Source: Rickettsia typhi | GTDB lineage: Bacteria; Pseudomonadota; Alphaproteobacteria; Rickettsiales; UBA1997 | DNA length: 14,117 bases | Assembly (NCBI GenBank): GCA_945861125.1 | Contig: CAMASZ010000015.1 | Span: 1-14,117, forward strand | Direction of reading: 5' to 3' | Part shown: positions 1 through 7,386 of the stretch, one piece after another | Position numbering within the stretch: the stretch's first letter is position 1 | Layout of the letters: the number at the start of each line of letters is the position of its first letter | Made by a program: the position numbers and the translations under genes | The notes under the pieces: generated by a model | What the model was told of the DNA's origin: nothing | The model's database searches: none | What the model saw: only the letters and a program-made list of their open reading frames with translations

Positions 1-1
1 G

Positions 2-586
<585 letters not shown>

Positions 587-592
587 ATCTTA

Positions 593-823
593 ATGGCACT
601 ATTTAAAAAAAATATTATCAAATCGCTAAAAGAAACAAGTATTGCTGGAAGCGTTATTCGTGCAATAATATACACCATTGGCCACATTATTATTGCCATG
701 ACTTGCAATAGAATTATTACCAATACCAGCTTTGAGCTTGCTGCCCTTGACGCAATTATTGAGCCAATAATAAATGGGGTTTGGTTTTTTATGCTTGATC
801 GTTTATGGCTAAAGAAAAAATAA
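593..823 (+). CDS. Small two-helix membrane protein, DUF2061-like
   Basis: This 76-residue protein has a basic N-terminus (FKKNIIKSLK) and two hydrophobic segments at about residues 19-40 and 48-68. It ends in a short lysine-rich cytoplasmic-type tail. The layout SLKE..., helix, short loop with an LAALDAIIEPIINGVWFF segment, then DRLW resembles DUF2061 inner-membrane proteins, in which a similar helix ends in an HERVW-like motif. The function of DUF2061 is not established. The start lies six bases after the thiC stop, so it is probably translated from the same message, although nothing in its sequence ties it to thiamine synthesis. The family call rests on pattern resemblance and is moderate; that it is a real gene is well supported by position and composition. 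Confidence 0.65.
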   Translation: MALFKKNIIKSLKETSIAGSVIRAIIYTIGHIIIAMTCNRIITNTSFELAALDAIIEPIINGVWFFMLDRLWLKKK

Positions 824-906
824 CGACATCTCTAAAAAGTCCTGAGCCGTTTACTTTTCAATCTGAAACATATTCTTTGAATAAAAAAAAAGTTTTTGAC
901 ACCTAA
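805..906 (+). CDS. Possible 33-residue ORF overlapping the DUF2061-like gene
   Basis: An ATG at 805 inside the end of the preceding gene opens a 33-codon frame (begins MAKEKITTSLKSPEPF) ending in TAA at 904-906. It overlaps the upstream gene by 19 bases. The peptide is hydrophilic, not low-complexity, and has a sensible residue mix. In favour: overlapping starts are common in compact operons. Against: it is very short, has no visible ribosome binding site, and its last codons coincide with the -35 box of the next gene's promoter. It may be chance. Confidence 0.2.
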   Translation: MAKEKITTSLKSPEPFTFQSETYSLNKKKVFDT

Positions 907-925
907 ATTTTAATTTAGCAATAAT
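896..925 (+). promoter_or_regulatory. Sigma-70-type promoter with a palindrome in the spacer
   Basis: A perfect -35 box TTGACA (896-901) is followed after 18 bases by AATAAT (920-925), a 5/6 match to the -10 consensus. Transcription would start near 932, about 30 bases before the ATG at 963. The spacer contains CTAAATTTTAATTTAG (903-918), a 7+2+7 perfect inverted repeat. It lies exactly where a dimeric repressor could block RNA polymerase, so it is a candidate operator. The -35/-10 match is seen directly; regulation is inferred. Confidence 0.5.
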
Positions 926-962
926 ATTATCATCAAGTTAATTAAATTAAAAACTCAACACT

Positions 963-2015
963 ATGACAAAACCTTTATCTCCGAATTTACCCCCGAACAC
1001 CTCTACAAAAAAAAGAGGGCTAGTTGAAGATTTTAGAAGTTACCTTGAAAAAAGAGCATCAAAAATTAGAAGATCAGTGGCTAAAGAAACAGTTGAAATT
1101 GTTGACTGTTCATATATTGCAACAACCATAGATAATTGGTGGCGAGAACAGAAAAGCAAGGGAACAACAACAGAAGTAAAAATTGGGCAGATCTCTGCAT
1201 TGCTTCAAACAAAACTTCAAAATGAACATAAGATTCTTTTTACGAAAGTCGGCCGAGCTGGCAATTACTTATCTGGAGTTGTGATGACTGGACTTTTTAC
1301 TATAGAAAATAAAGAGCTAGCATCAATTGTTCACGAATCTTTATCAAATTTATTTGGACTTCAAGACATTAAATACCCTTACGAAGATCATAAGATGCTT
1401 TATATAAAGCCAGAAGGACTAAATTATAAAGAATGGGGTAATGGCAAGGGAGAAATAACTCCACATAGCGACGATCTTTACGAAAAAATAGATACAGATT
1501 TATTAGCTCTTACTGTCGCAATAGATAAAACAAAAACACCTACTCAGTTTTTTCAGGCAAAAGATATATTAAGGATTATCAATGATCAGGAGCTTCAAAC
1601 GCTTCAACAAATTGAAGCAGATTTTATTTCTGGTAAAAATGTTTCTGGCTTAAAAACAAAAACCAGAAAAATAGTAGATTACAATTCGGATGATGACGAA
1701 ACAAAAATTGCCCTAGATTTTCGTGTTGACAAAAATACTGGACAAAGAATGATTACTCGTCTTAGATCTCACCAAGCCTTATTAAAAAAAATTGAGGATG
1801 GCTTAACAAATTGCGCTCATATTTCGTCGGTTCCAGAGACGGGAACATTTATGATTTTTGCCAATTTAAAAGGTCTTCACGCAAGAACAGAGATTAACCT
1901 TGAAGAAAGTCATATTCAAGGTATTATGATTGATCCCGTTAAATACAGCCCTAGAACGTTATTTAGAAGCAAAGGCCCGATCAGAGATGACGATCAAGCA
2001 AATCAAGGTCGATAA
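963..2015 (+). CDS. TauD/clavaminate-synthase-like Fe(II)/2-oxoglutarate oxygenase (putative)
   Basis: This 350-residue protein has the arrangement of a TauD/CAS-type oxygenase. There is an HxD pair (TPHSDD, H168 and D170) and a threonine-containing TPTQFF segment near 192-197, where TauD relatives place a 2-oxoglutarate-binding threonine. A distal histidine sits in FANLKGLHART (H306), followed by arginines in PRTLFRSKG (R331, R335), where the family has the 2-oxoglutarate-anchoring arginine. These residues would bind one iron and the co-substrate; the substrate is not predictable. Residues 1-50 are basic and probably flexible. A charged insertion rich in K and D (about 222-248) interrupts the core, and overall similarity to well-known members looks low. 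It has its own promoter and no obvious functional partner nearby. The fold call rests on motifs only. Confidence 0.55.
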   Translation: MTKPLSPNLPPNTSTKKRGLVEDFRSYLEKRASKIRRSVAKETVEIVDCSYIATTIDNWWREQKSKGTTTEVKIGQISALLQTKLQNEHKILFTKVGRAGNYLSGVVMTGLFTIENKELASIVHESLSNLFGLQDIKYPYEDHKMLYIKPEGLNYKEWGNGKGEITPHSDDLYEKIDTDLLALTVAIDKTKTPTQFFQAKDILRIINDQELQTLQQIEADFISGKNVSGLKTKTRKIVDYNSDDDETKIALDFRVDKNTGQRMITRLRSHQALLKKIEDGLTNCAHISSVPETGTFMIFANLKGLHARTEINLEESHIQGIMIDPVKYSPRTLFRSKGPIRDDDQANQGR

Positions 2016-2396
2016 TAAAATCAAAAAATACTATACTTTTTAATTTATAAATGCTAAAAATTGTATCCCATCTATTAATATTATCTCTAGCTATTTAATA
2101 TTTGCTATTAAATACCTAAATTTCTGTTCCTAATTTTTTGTTTAAAGTAAGAATTTGAATATTTAAATTACCTTATTCTTTATCTTATTGAGCATTATAA
2201 ATGCTTGTGTAGCAGAAATTATGGCACTATCGCAAATCAAGTTTTTTTAAGAAGTTTTTGTGATTATAAAATTTTTGAAAGGTGAGCACACCTAAATGTA
2301 CATGCGTTTCAAAAATTTTAGAATTGTGAAAATTTCAACAAAAAAGTTGATTAGTGACAGCAACTTAATCCTTACTATTTTAAATTAATAAAATTC
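2016..2396. other. Gene-free gap with stacked inverted repeats upstream of glnA
   Basis: No convincing ORF lies in these 381 bases. They hold a short perfect hairpin, AGCATT-ATA-AATGCT (2191-2205). They also hold a larger structure described in the next entry. No SD-like sequence precedes the glnA ATG at 2397. Promoter candidates are weak: TTGAAT (2155-2160) has only a poor -10 at a suitable distance, and TTGATT (2347-2352) pairs with TACTAT (2373-2378) at a long 20-base spacing. The region is probably the regulatory leader of glnA. Confidence 0.5.
2262..2325 (+). promoter_or_regulatory. Long inverted repeat enclosing a second hairpin in the glnA leader
   Basis: AAAATTTTTGAAA (2268-2280) is perfectly repeated in inverse at 2307-2319. 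The arms extend outward to 2262 and 2325 with one mismatch and one G-U pair. The 26-base loop begins with its own perfect hairpin GGTG-AGCA-CACC (2281-2292) and contains the palindrome ATGTACAT (2296-2303). As RNA this would be a long A/U stem with a GC-clamped inner hairpin; as DNA it could be a cruciform or paired binding sites. It lies 72-135 bases before glnA. The symmetry is seen directly; a regulatory role is inferred. It has no U-tract typical of an intrinsic terminator. Confidence 0.45.
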
Positions 2397-3815
2397 ATGT
2401 CAAAGAACTCGTCGATTTTAAGTATTTTTGAAATTATAAAAAAAAATGAAATTAAATTTGTAGATTTTCGTTTTACTGATTACGGTGGTCAGTGGCTGCA
2501 TATAACTCACTGCGCTGATTTTGTTGGTGAAGAAGAATTAACAAAGGGCGTCGCCTTCGACGGCTCTTCTATTTCAGCATGGAAACAAATTAATGAATCA
2601 GATATGATTTTAATGCCTCAGCTGGACACTGCTTTTATAGATCCTTTTACCACGGTTCCTACATTGGTTTTGTTTTGCGATGTAATTGAGCCTTCTAATG
2701 ATCAAGGATATAGCCGAGATCCCCGCTATACTGCTAAAAAAGCTGAAGAATATCTCAAAAAAAGTGGAATAGGTGATGTTGCTTATTTTGGACCAGAGCC
2801 AGAATTTTTTGTCTTTAATGATGTACGCTTTCAAACTGATAGCTACGGCAACTCCTACTCAATAGATTCTGAAGAAGCCCCTCACAATACCGCAAAAGAT
2901 ATTCAAGGCGGAAATTTAGCTCGTAGAGCGCAAATTAAGAGCGCTTATTTCGTTCCAATGCCAATAGACACTGGTCAAGATTTAAGATCTGAAATTGTTG
3001 AAACTATGCGTCAAGTTGGATTGACGCCAATATTGCATCATCACGAAGTTGCCACTTCTCAATTTGAAATTGGCTTCAAATATAGCACCTTAGTTGGCAC
3101 TGGTGACAATATTCAAAAATTCAAATATGTAGTTCACAATGTATGTCATGCCTATGGCAAAACTGCAACCTTTATGCCAAAGCCAATTTTTGCCGATAAT
3201 GGCTCTGGAATGCACGTTCACCAATCAATTTGGAAAAATAATGAAAATCTTTTTGTTGGCAATTCACATGCAGGACTATCTGAATTAGCTTTATATTATA
3301 TTGGTGGAATAATCAAGCATGCTCGCGCTATTAATGCCTTTTCAAACTCAACAACCAATAGCTATAAGCGTCTAGTTCCTGGCTACGAGGCGCCAGTTTT
3401 ATTAGCTTATTCTGCAAAAAATCGCTCCGCTTCAATTCGTATTCCTCATGTAACCAACGAAAAAGCTCGCAGGATCGAAACTCGCTTCCCAGATCCAGCT
3501 TCAAATCCATATTTAACTTGCGCTGCTTTAATGATGGCAGGAATTGATGGCATAAAAAACAAAATTCATCCCGGAGATCCTAAAAATCAGGATTTATATC
3601 ATTCTTCAGAAAAAGAATTAAGAAAAATCCCTACTGTGGCTAGATCTTTGCGTGAAGCACTAGCAGCCCTTGATAAAGATAGAGAATTTTTACTACAAGG
3701 AAACGTATTCACTGAAGATCAAATTGAAGCTTATATTGAGCTAAAACTAAAAGAGGTTGAAAAATATGAAAATATGCCTCATCCAGTTGAATTTGAGATG
3801 TATTACAACAATTAA
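2397..3815 (+). CDS. glnA: Glutamine synthetase, class I (GlnA)
   Basis: This cytoplasmic dodecameric enzyme joins ammonia to glutamate using ATP and is the main entry point for nitrogen. At 472 residues it has the usual class I length. Diagnostic segments in order are the beta-grasp latch FDGSSI (54-59), metal-binding FGPEPEFFVF (131-140), HHHEVAT (214-220), the KPIFADNGSGMHVHQS nucleotide/glutamate site (262-277), RLVPGYEAPV (325-334), NRSASIRIP (342-350) and the C-terminal HPVEFEMYY. Tyr401 in QDLYHS matches the adenylylation site of the regulated enterobacterial-type enzyme, so control by GlnE would be possible; no glnE or glnB is in view. It stands alone, with a structured leader upstream and a convergent gene downstream. 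Internal starts were not preferred because the N-terminal domain is complete from this ATG. Confidence 0.97.
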   Translation: MSKNSSILSIFEIIKKNEIKFVDFRFTDYGGQWLHITHCADFVGEEELTKGVAFDGSSISAWKQINESDMILMPQLDTAFIDPFTTVPTLVLFCDVIEPSNDQGYSRDPRYTAKKAEEYLKKSGIGDVAYFGPEPEFFVFNDVRFQTDSYGNSYSIDSEEAPHNTAKDIQGGNLARRAQIKSAYFVPMPIDTGQDLRSEIVETMRQVGLTPILHHHEVATSQFEIGFKYSTLVGTGDNIQKFKYVVHNVCHAYGKTATFMPKPIFADNGSGMHVHQSIWKNNENLFVGNSHAGLSELALYYIGGIIKHARAINAFSNSTTNSYKRLVPGYEAPVLLAYSAKNRSASIRIPHVTNEKARRIETRFPDPASNPYLTCAALMMAGIDGIKNKIHPGDPKNQDLYHSSEKELRKIPTVARSLREALAALDKDREFLLQGNVFTEDQIEAYIELKLKEVEKYENMPHPVEFEMYYNN

Positions 3816-3949
3816 CAAAATCCAAGCTTTTTGAATAAATGTAGTTACAAGGATTTAGAATTGGTTTTGTAAATCTCTGGCTTGCTTTGCTTGAAATATC
3901 ATATCATTTTCACTAATAAACAAAAAACCCAAAAGAATTTTACTGAAAA
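3816..3949. other. Convergent intergenic gap, no clear terminator
   Basis: The 3' ends of glnA and the acyltransferase gene face each other here. The only symmetry noticed is a weak AAATCC...GGATTT pair (3818-3823 and 3851-3856) with a long loop and no T-tract. No gene or convincing intrinsic terminator is visible. Confidence 0.4.
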
Positions 3950-4471
3950 CTAGTCTTGAGCTTTTTGCTCAAAAAGATCATGAATTGTTTTAGATTGTAG
4001 CTCTTTTGAATCTTTTTTAGATATGATTATTTTAGCTTCTTTATCTTTAAAAAATTCATTACTCAATTGCTTTATTATTACATCATTGGCAACGAATGGA
4101 CTGATTATATCTATAATATATATTTTATTTCCACAGCTCCAGTCATTTGGACGCAATTTAACTACTCCACCAAGCATTCTTTTTTCGACGTCTTCATTAA
4201 CTAATGCCCAATTTACAAAGGCGATTGGTTCATGATTTTTATTGCGCATTATAATAAATTGCTTGGAAACAATTGACGGAAATAAGGTGGTTTCTAGTTC
4301 GGAAAGAAAAATATGTTTATGATTTGGCGATTTTGAGGCTAGAATTAGCGATGCTCCAATCGCACTTTCAATAGCAATATATGGAGGAGCTTCTTGATTT
4401 GAGAGCTCTTTGCTAGTGGCTTTATTTTGATCAGTTTTATTTGCCGAAGCTTCTTTATTATTTTTATTCAT
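3950..4471 (-). CDS. HlyC-type toxin-activating lysine acyltransferase (orphan)
   Basis: HlyC-family enzymes transfer a fatty acyl group from acyl carrier protein to lysines of RTX protoxins in the cytoplasm. The family pattern runs through residues 34-140. IGASLILASKSPNHKH corresponds to the HlyC segment with the catalytic histidine (here H51). LFPSIVSKQFIIM and EPIAFVNWALVNEDVEKR follow, then the DW of NDWSCGNKI. IYIIDIISPF holds the essential aspartate (D121). The first 30 residues are a hydrophilic K/N/Q extension not needed for the fold; the length of 173 is close to the family's. The protein keeps both catalytic residues, so activity is plausible. No RTX toxin, hlyB/hlyD/tolC-type gene or glycine-rich repeat protein is adjacent; the neighbours are glnA (convergent) and yidC (155 bases upstream). 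Its substrate is therefore unknown. Confidence 0.8.
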   Translation of the reverse strand: MNKNNKEASANKTDQNKATSKELSNQEAPPYIAIESAIGASLILASKSPNHKHIFLSELETTLFPSIVSKQFIIMRNKNHEPIAFVNWALVNEDVEKRMLGGVVKLRPNDWSCGNKIYIIDIISPFVANDVIIKQLSNEFFKDKEAKIIISKKDSKELQSKTIHDLFEQKAQD

Positions 4472-4626
4472 ATTTTATGAAGTTTAGAGATTGGAAATCG
4501 AAACAAAGCGAGATATCACAACGAAAATTTACTAAAAATAGTTACAAATCTGCTGCAATTTTTTTTGTAAAAAAAGTAAACTAGCAACAAAACTTACAAG
4601 GAAAGTAGAGATTTGCAACATTTAGG
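4472..4626. other. Gap between yidC and the acyltransferase gene
   Basis: These 155 bases separate the yidC stop from the next minus-strand start. They contain a T8-GT-A7 run (4559-4575), which is self-complementary and AT-only. It could be a weak bidirectional terminator, but it lacks a GC stem. No convincing promoter was recognised for the downstream gene. Confidence 0.3.
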
Positions 4627-6393
4627 TTAGCTATTTCTTTTAGTAATGTAAAATTGTTGCAATATAGAAAGCATATTGCTCCAAGTCCAATATATTACCA
4701 AGCCAGCAGGAAAGGCGGCAAGAACAAAAGTTAAAATATAAGGCATCCACTTTAAAACTTTTGTCTGCATAGGATCGGAAGCAGGCGGACTCATTCTTTG
4801 CTGAATTATCATTGTTATTCCCATTAAAATTGGCCACACTCCAATGGTAAAAGATGAGCTTACTTCAAACGGCAATAAACCAAATAAATTAAATATTGAA
4901 GTGGGGTCTGGGGCAGATAAATCTTTTATCCATCCATAAAATTCAGCATGCCTCATGTCAAGAGTTACAAATAAAACTTTATAGAGCGCGAAAAATACTG
5001 GTATTTGAATTAAAATTGGCAAACAGCCTGCCGCAGGATTAATTTTTTCTTTCTTATACATATTCATTACCTCTCTATTCATAGCAAGCTTGTCATCTTT
5101 ATATTTTTCTTTTAAGGCGTCGATCTTTGGTTGCAATTTCTTCACCCTAGCAATTGCCATATATGATTTATTTGCCATAGGGAAAAGAGCCAATTTAACA
5201 AAAACGGTCATAGCCAAAATTGCTAGCCCAAAATTACCAAGCAAGCTATATAAAAATTCCACTATAAAGAAAAATGGTTTAGTTAAAAAATAAAACCACC
5301 CAAAATCAACAGCCAAATCAAATAATTTTATATTTAGATCTTGCGAATATTGATCAAGCAACTTAACTTTTTTAGCACCAGCAAACAAGTGTTGACTTAT
5401 CTTTGTTTGCTCCTGCGGCTTTAACTCAAATTCTTTTGAAACAAAATTAACAGCAAATATATGGTTTTGATTTTTTAATTCATGTTTAAAATTTGCCTCA
5501 TAAGATAATGATTTATCTGGTATTATCGCGCTTAACCAGTATTTATCGGTAATACCAAGCCAACTTCCGCTATCTCCAGCTTCGCTAAAACTCTTATTTT
5601 TATTTTTAATCATTTTATCATAATTGAGCTCATGAAGAACTCCAGCGAATGAACCTATGGCGCCTTCATGCAAAATATAATTTGATTGACCTCTATTGTT
5701 CAAAATACGATTAATTCTTCCATATGGAGCTATGGCGATATTTTCTTTCGAATTGTTTTTTACAATTTGTTCGATTGTAAACATATATTTCTCATCTAAA
5801 GAAATATTTATCACAAACTCTATTCCGCGTTTATTTTTCCAAGAAAGACTTATTGGACTATCAACAGAAAGAACTTTAGAACTAGGGCTCCATAAGGTTT
5901 CAGGATTTGGTACTTCAAAATTGGGGTCACTAGAAATCCAGCCAAAATCAGCAAAATATCTTTCTTTGCTTTCAACGGGAGCAAATAAAACAACTTCTTC
6001 TTTTTTATCAAGTTTCTTATAAAAATTAGCTAAAGTTAAATCATCAAATTTTGCACCAACAAGACTAACTGAACCATGTAAAGAGGGGGTATTAATTTTT
6101 ATACGATTAGCTTGCGAGCTTTCCAAAGCTTCATCGCGACCTTTTAGATTAATATTTTTCTCGTCATTTTTATTGGCACCAGCAACCGATTCAAATTTGT
6201 TATTATTGGTGTTATTGCTTATTTTTAAATCCTGACTATTATTGGAATTTTTTTCAGAAAAATTTTCTTTACTTATTAATTTTTTTTGCCTTTCTTGATT
6301 TTCAATTCTTGGCTTTTCATAAAACCACGTCCAGCCTAACAATATTGCTACTGATACAAGGGTAGCAATGTGAATATTTTTATTATTATTCAT
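4627..6393 (-). CDS. yidC: Membrane protein insertase YidC
   Basis: YidC inserts and folds inner-membrane proteins, alone or with SecYEG. The 588 residues show the Gram-negative layout. An N-terminal anchor helix (about 8-25) is followed by a K/N/S-rich linker (26-100) and the periplasmic beta-sandwich domain (about 100-340). The conserved five-helix insertase core starts near 370. In the core, TVFVKLALFPMANKSY (396-411) carries Lys400 where E. coli has its groove arginine, a basic substitution I regard as common in alphaproteobacteria. The coiled cytoplasmic loop LQPKIDALKEKYKDD and the NPAAGCLPILIQIPVF segment (452-467) are typical. The start lies two bases after the stop of the upstream 131-residue gene, making it the last member of the lon-zeta-orf-yidC cluster. 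It is usually found near rnpA/rpmH or a GTPase gene, so this context is unusual. Confidence 0.96.
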   Translation of the reverse strand: MNNNKNIHIATLVSVAILLGWTWFYEKPRIENQERQKKLISKENFSEKNSNNSQDLKISNNTNNNKFESVAGANKNDEKNINLKGRDEALESSQANRIKINTPSLHGSVSLVGAKFDDLTLANFYKKLDKKEEVVLFAPVESKERYFADFGWISSDPNFEVPNPETLWSPSSKVLSVDSPISLSWKNKRGIEFVINISLDEKYMFTIEQIVKNNSKENIAIAPYGRINRILNNRGQSNYILHEGAIGSFAGVLHELNYDKMIKNKNKSFSEAGDSGSWLGITDKYWLSAIIPDKSLSYEANFKHELKNQNHIFAVNFVSKEFELKPQEQTKISQHLFAGAKKVKLLDQYSQDLNIKLFDLAVDFGWFYFLTKPFFFIVEFLYSLLGNFGLAILAMTVFVKLALFPMANKSYMAIARVKKLQPKIDALKEKYKDDKLAMNREVMNMYKKEKINPAAGCLPILIQIPVFFALYKVLFVTLDMRHAEFYGWIKDLSAPDPTSIFNLFGLLPFEVSSSFTIGVWPILMGITMIIQQRMSPPASDPMQTKVLKWMPYILTFVLAAFPAGLVIYWTWSNMLSILQQFYITKRNS

Positions 6394-6395
6394 GA

Positions 6396-6791
6396 TTAAT
6401 TAAAAATTTGCGCCTTAAGATCGCCGATGAATTCATCAAACCAAGAGTGACTTTTTACCGCCTTATACTCTTTTATTTTTCCTGATTTTTTAAAAATACA
6501 AATTATAAAGCCAGCAATTATAAACATTTTATCTTTGCCATATTTAATGTTTTTACTTTCATAAAAATAAAAATCATTGGCACAATAGCCGTGTTGCTTG
6601 ATTGCTACAGACATATTTTCTATTTCTTCACAATTTAAAGCTTTGGAACTTAAATTTTTTAGCTTTCCGTCAATGGATATTACCGGGGAAACGCCATATT
6701 TCTCGGCGTTTTCAGCGATTTCTTTTGCTATAAAAGCACTACTTTCTTTTATTCCGGCTTCAATTTTATTTAAAATCAAATTTTCTTTCAT
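6396..6791 (-). CDS. Small protein, likely partner (antitoxin candidate) of the zeta-like kinase
   Basis: I do not firmly recognise this 131-residue protein. Its N-terminal half (LNKIEAGIKESSAFIAKEIA, then VISIDGKLKNLS) resembles, by pattern only, the short partner proteins often encoded beside chromosomal zeta-like kinases. Those have a helix of the type KI..GI..A followed by a strand containing DGK. The C-terminal half has an amphipathic or hydrophobic strand MFIIAGFIICIF (about 89-100) and ends SHSWFDEFIGDL. That central stretch is too short and too interrupted by charge to be a confident membrane segment. It starts one base after the kinase stop and ends two bases before yidC, so the three are almost certainly translated from one message. 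Its role as an antitoxin is inferred from position and weak resemblance. Confidence 0.6.
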   Translation of the reverse strand: MKENLILNKIEAGIKESSAFIAKEIAENAEKYGVSPVISIDGKLKNLSSKALNCEEIENMSVAIKQHGYCANDFYFYESKNIKYGKDKMFIIAGFIICIFKKSGKIKEYKAVKSHSWFDEFIGDLKAQIFN

Positions 6792-6792
6792 G

Positions 6793-7386
6793 TTATTTTT
6801 TACTGCTTAATAAAATTTTTTGCCAAATTTTTGAAGAAGATATTCTAAATTTTGATTTTGATTTTTTAGCAACTATCTTACGCTCAGTGCTTGTTGCATC
6901 TATGATAACAGCATAATCAACTTTATCTAGATAGTGGTCAACAAGATTTTCTAAACCTCGATAATATCTTCTTTCAATGTCGTTGTCTGATATAAAGTGT
7001 CCACCAGTTTTGACCCTATAAGCTACCCTTTCTTTAGCTTCCTTAGGACTGTCCAAATAGAGGAATATGAGATTAACTGAATAATTTTTTTTTTGCAATT
7101 CAGCAATTAACTTCAAATAATTCTTACCAGACAAAGTAGTTTCAAAAGCAAAATCCTTCTCTTGTTTTATCAGATCGCAGATTCTTTGCAACATTATTTT
7201 TGAAGCAGTAAGATCTACAGAGCGCGGATTGAATGGGGACAGGCCTCGAGCGATTTCATCGGCATTGACAAATTCTTTTATATCGAGAAATTTTGTTAAT
7301 AGGTATTTTGCCGAAGTGGTTTTGCCAGCGCCATTGGCGCCAGAAATTACATAAACTTGCTTCTTATCTATTTTTTTTCTTGGCAT
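6793..7386 (-). CDS. Zeta-toxin-family P-loop kinase
   Basis: This 197-residue protein belongs to the chromosomal zeta-toxin/predicted-ATPase family. The Walker A motif GANGAGKT is at 16-23. NADEIA (41-46) carries the aspartate family members use for substrate activation. FETTLSG (81-87) follows, and RVKTGGHFI (124-132) supplies sensor/arginine residues. IERRYYRGLENL (137-148) and a final IIDAT strand complete the pattern. Classical zeta toxins phosphorylate UDP-N-acetylglucosamine and block cell-wall synthesis; short chromosomal members like this one have not all been shown to be toxic, so toxicity is an inference. The last 25 residues are basic. The start codon immediately follows the lon stop, and the partner ORF begins one base after its own stop. 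All motif residues expected for ATP binding are intact, so it looks functional rather than decayed. Confidence 0.85.
   Translation of the reverse strand: MPRKKIDKKQVYVISGANGAGKTTSAKYLLTKFLDIKEFVNADEIARGLSPFNPRSVDLTASKIMLQRICDLIKQEKDFAFETTLSGKNYLKLIAELQKKNYSVNLIFLYLDSPKEAKERVAYRVKTGGHFISDNDIERRYYRGLENLVDHYLDKVDYAVIIDATSTERKIVAKKSKSKFRISSSKIWQKILLSSKK

Noticed and set aside
2065..2076. ATCCCATCT resembling part of the MITE terminal repeat
   Set aside because: Only nine bases match, with no inverse partner nearby; chance in AT-rich DNA.
2221..2236. Possible sigma-54 promoter (TGGCAC...GC) upstream of glnA
   Set aside because: The GG and GC pairs are three bases too close for a -24/-12 element, and TTGC is not formed.
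4023..4235. 70-codon plus-strand ORF opposite the HlyC-like gene
   Set aside because: It is a hydrophobic shadow frame; the minus-strand frame has clear family motifs.
5696..6022. 108-codon plus-strand ORF inside yidC
   Set aside because: It is a shadow of the yidC periplasmic-domain coding sequence on the other strand.
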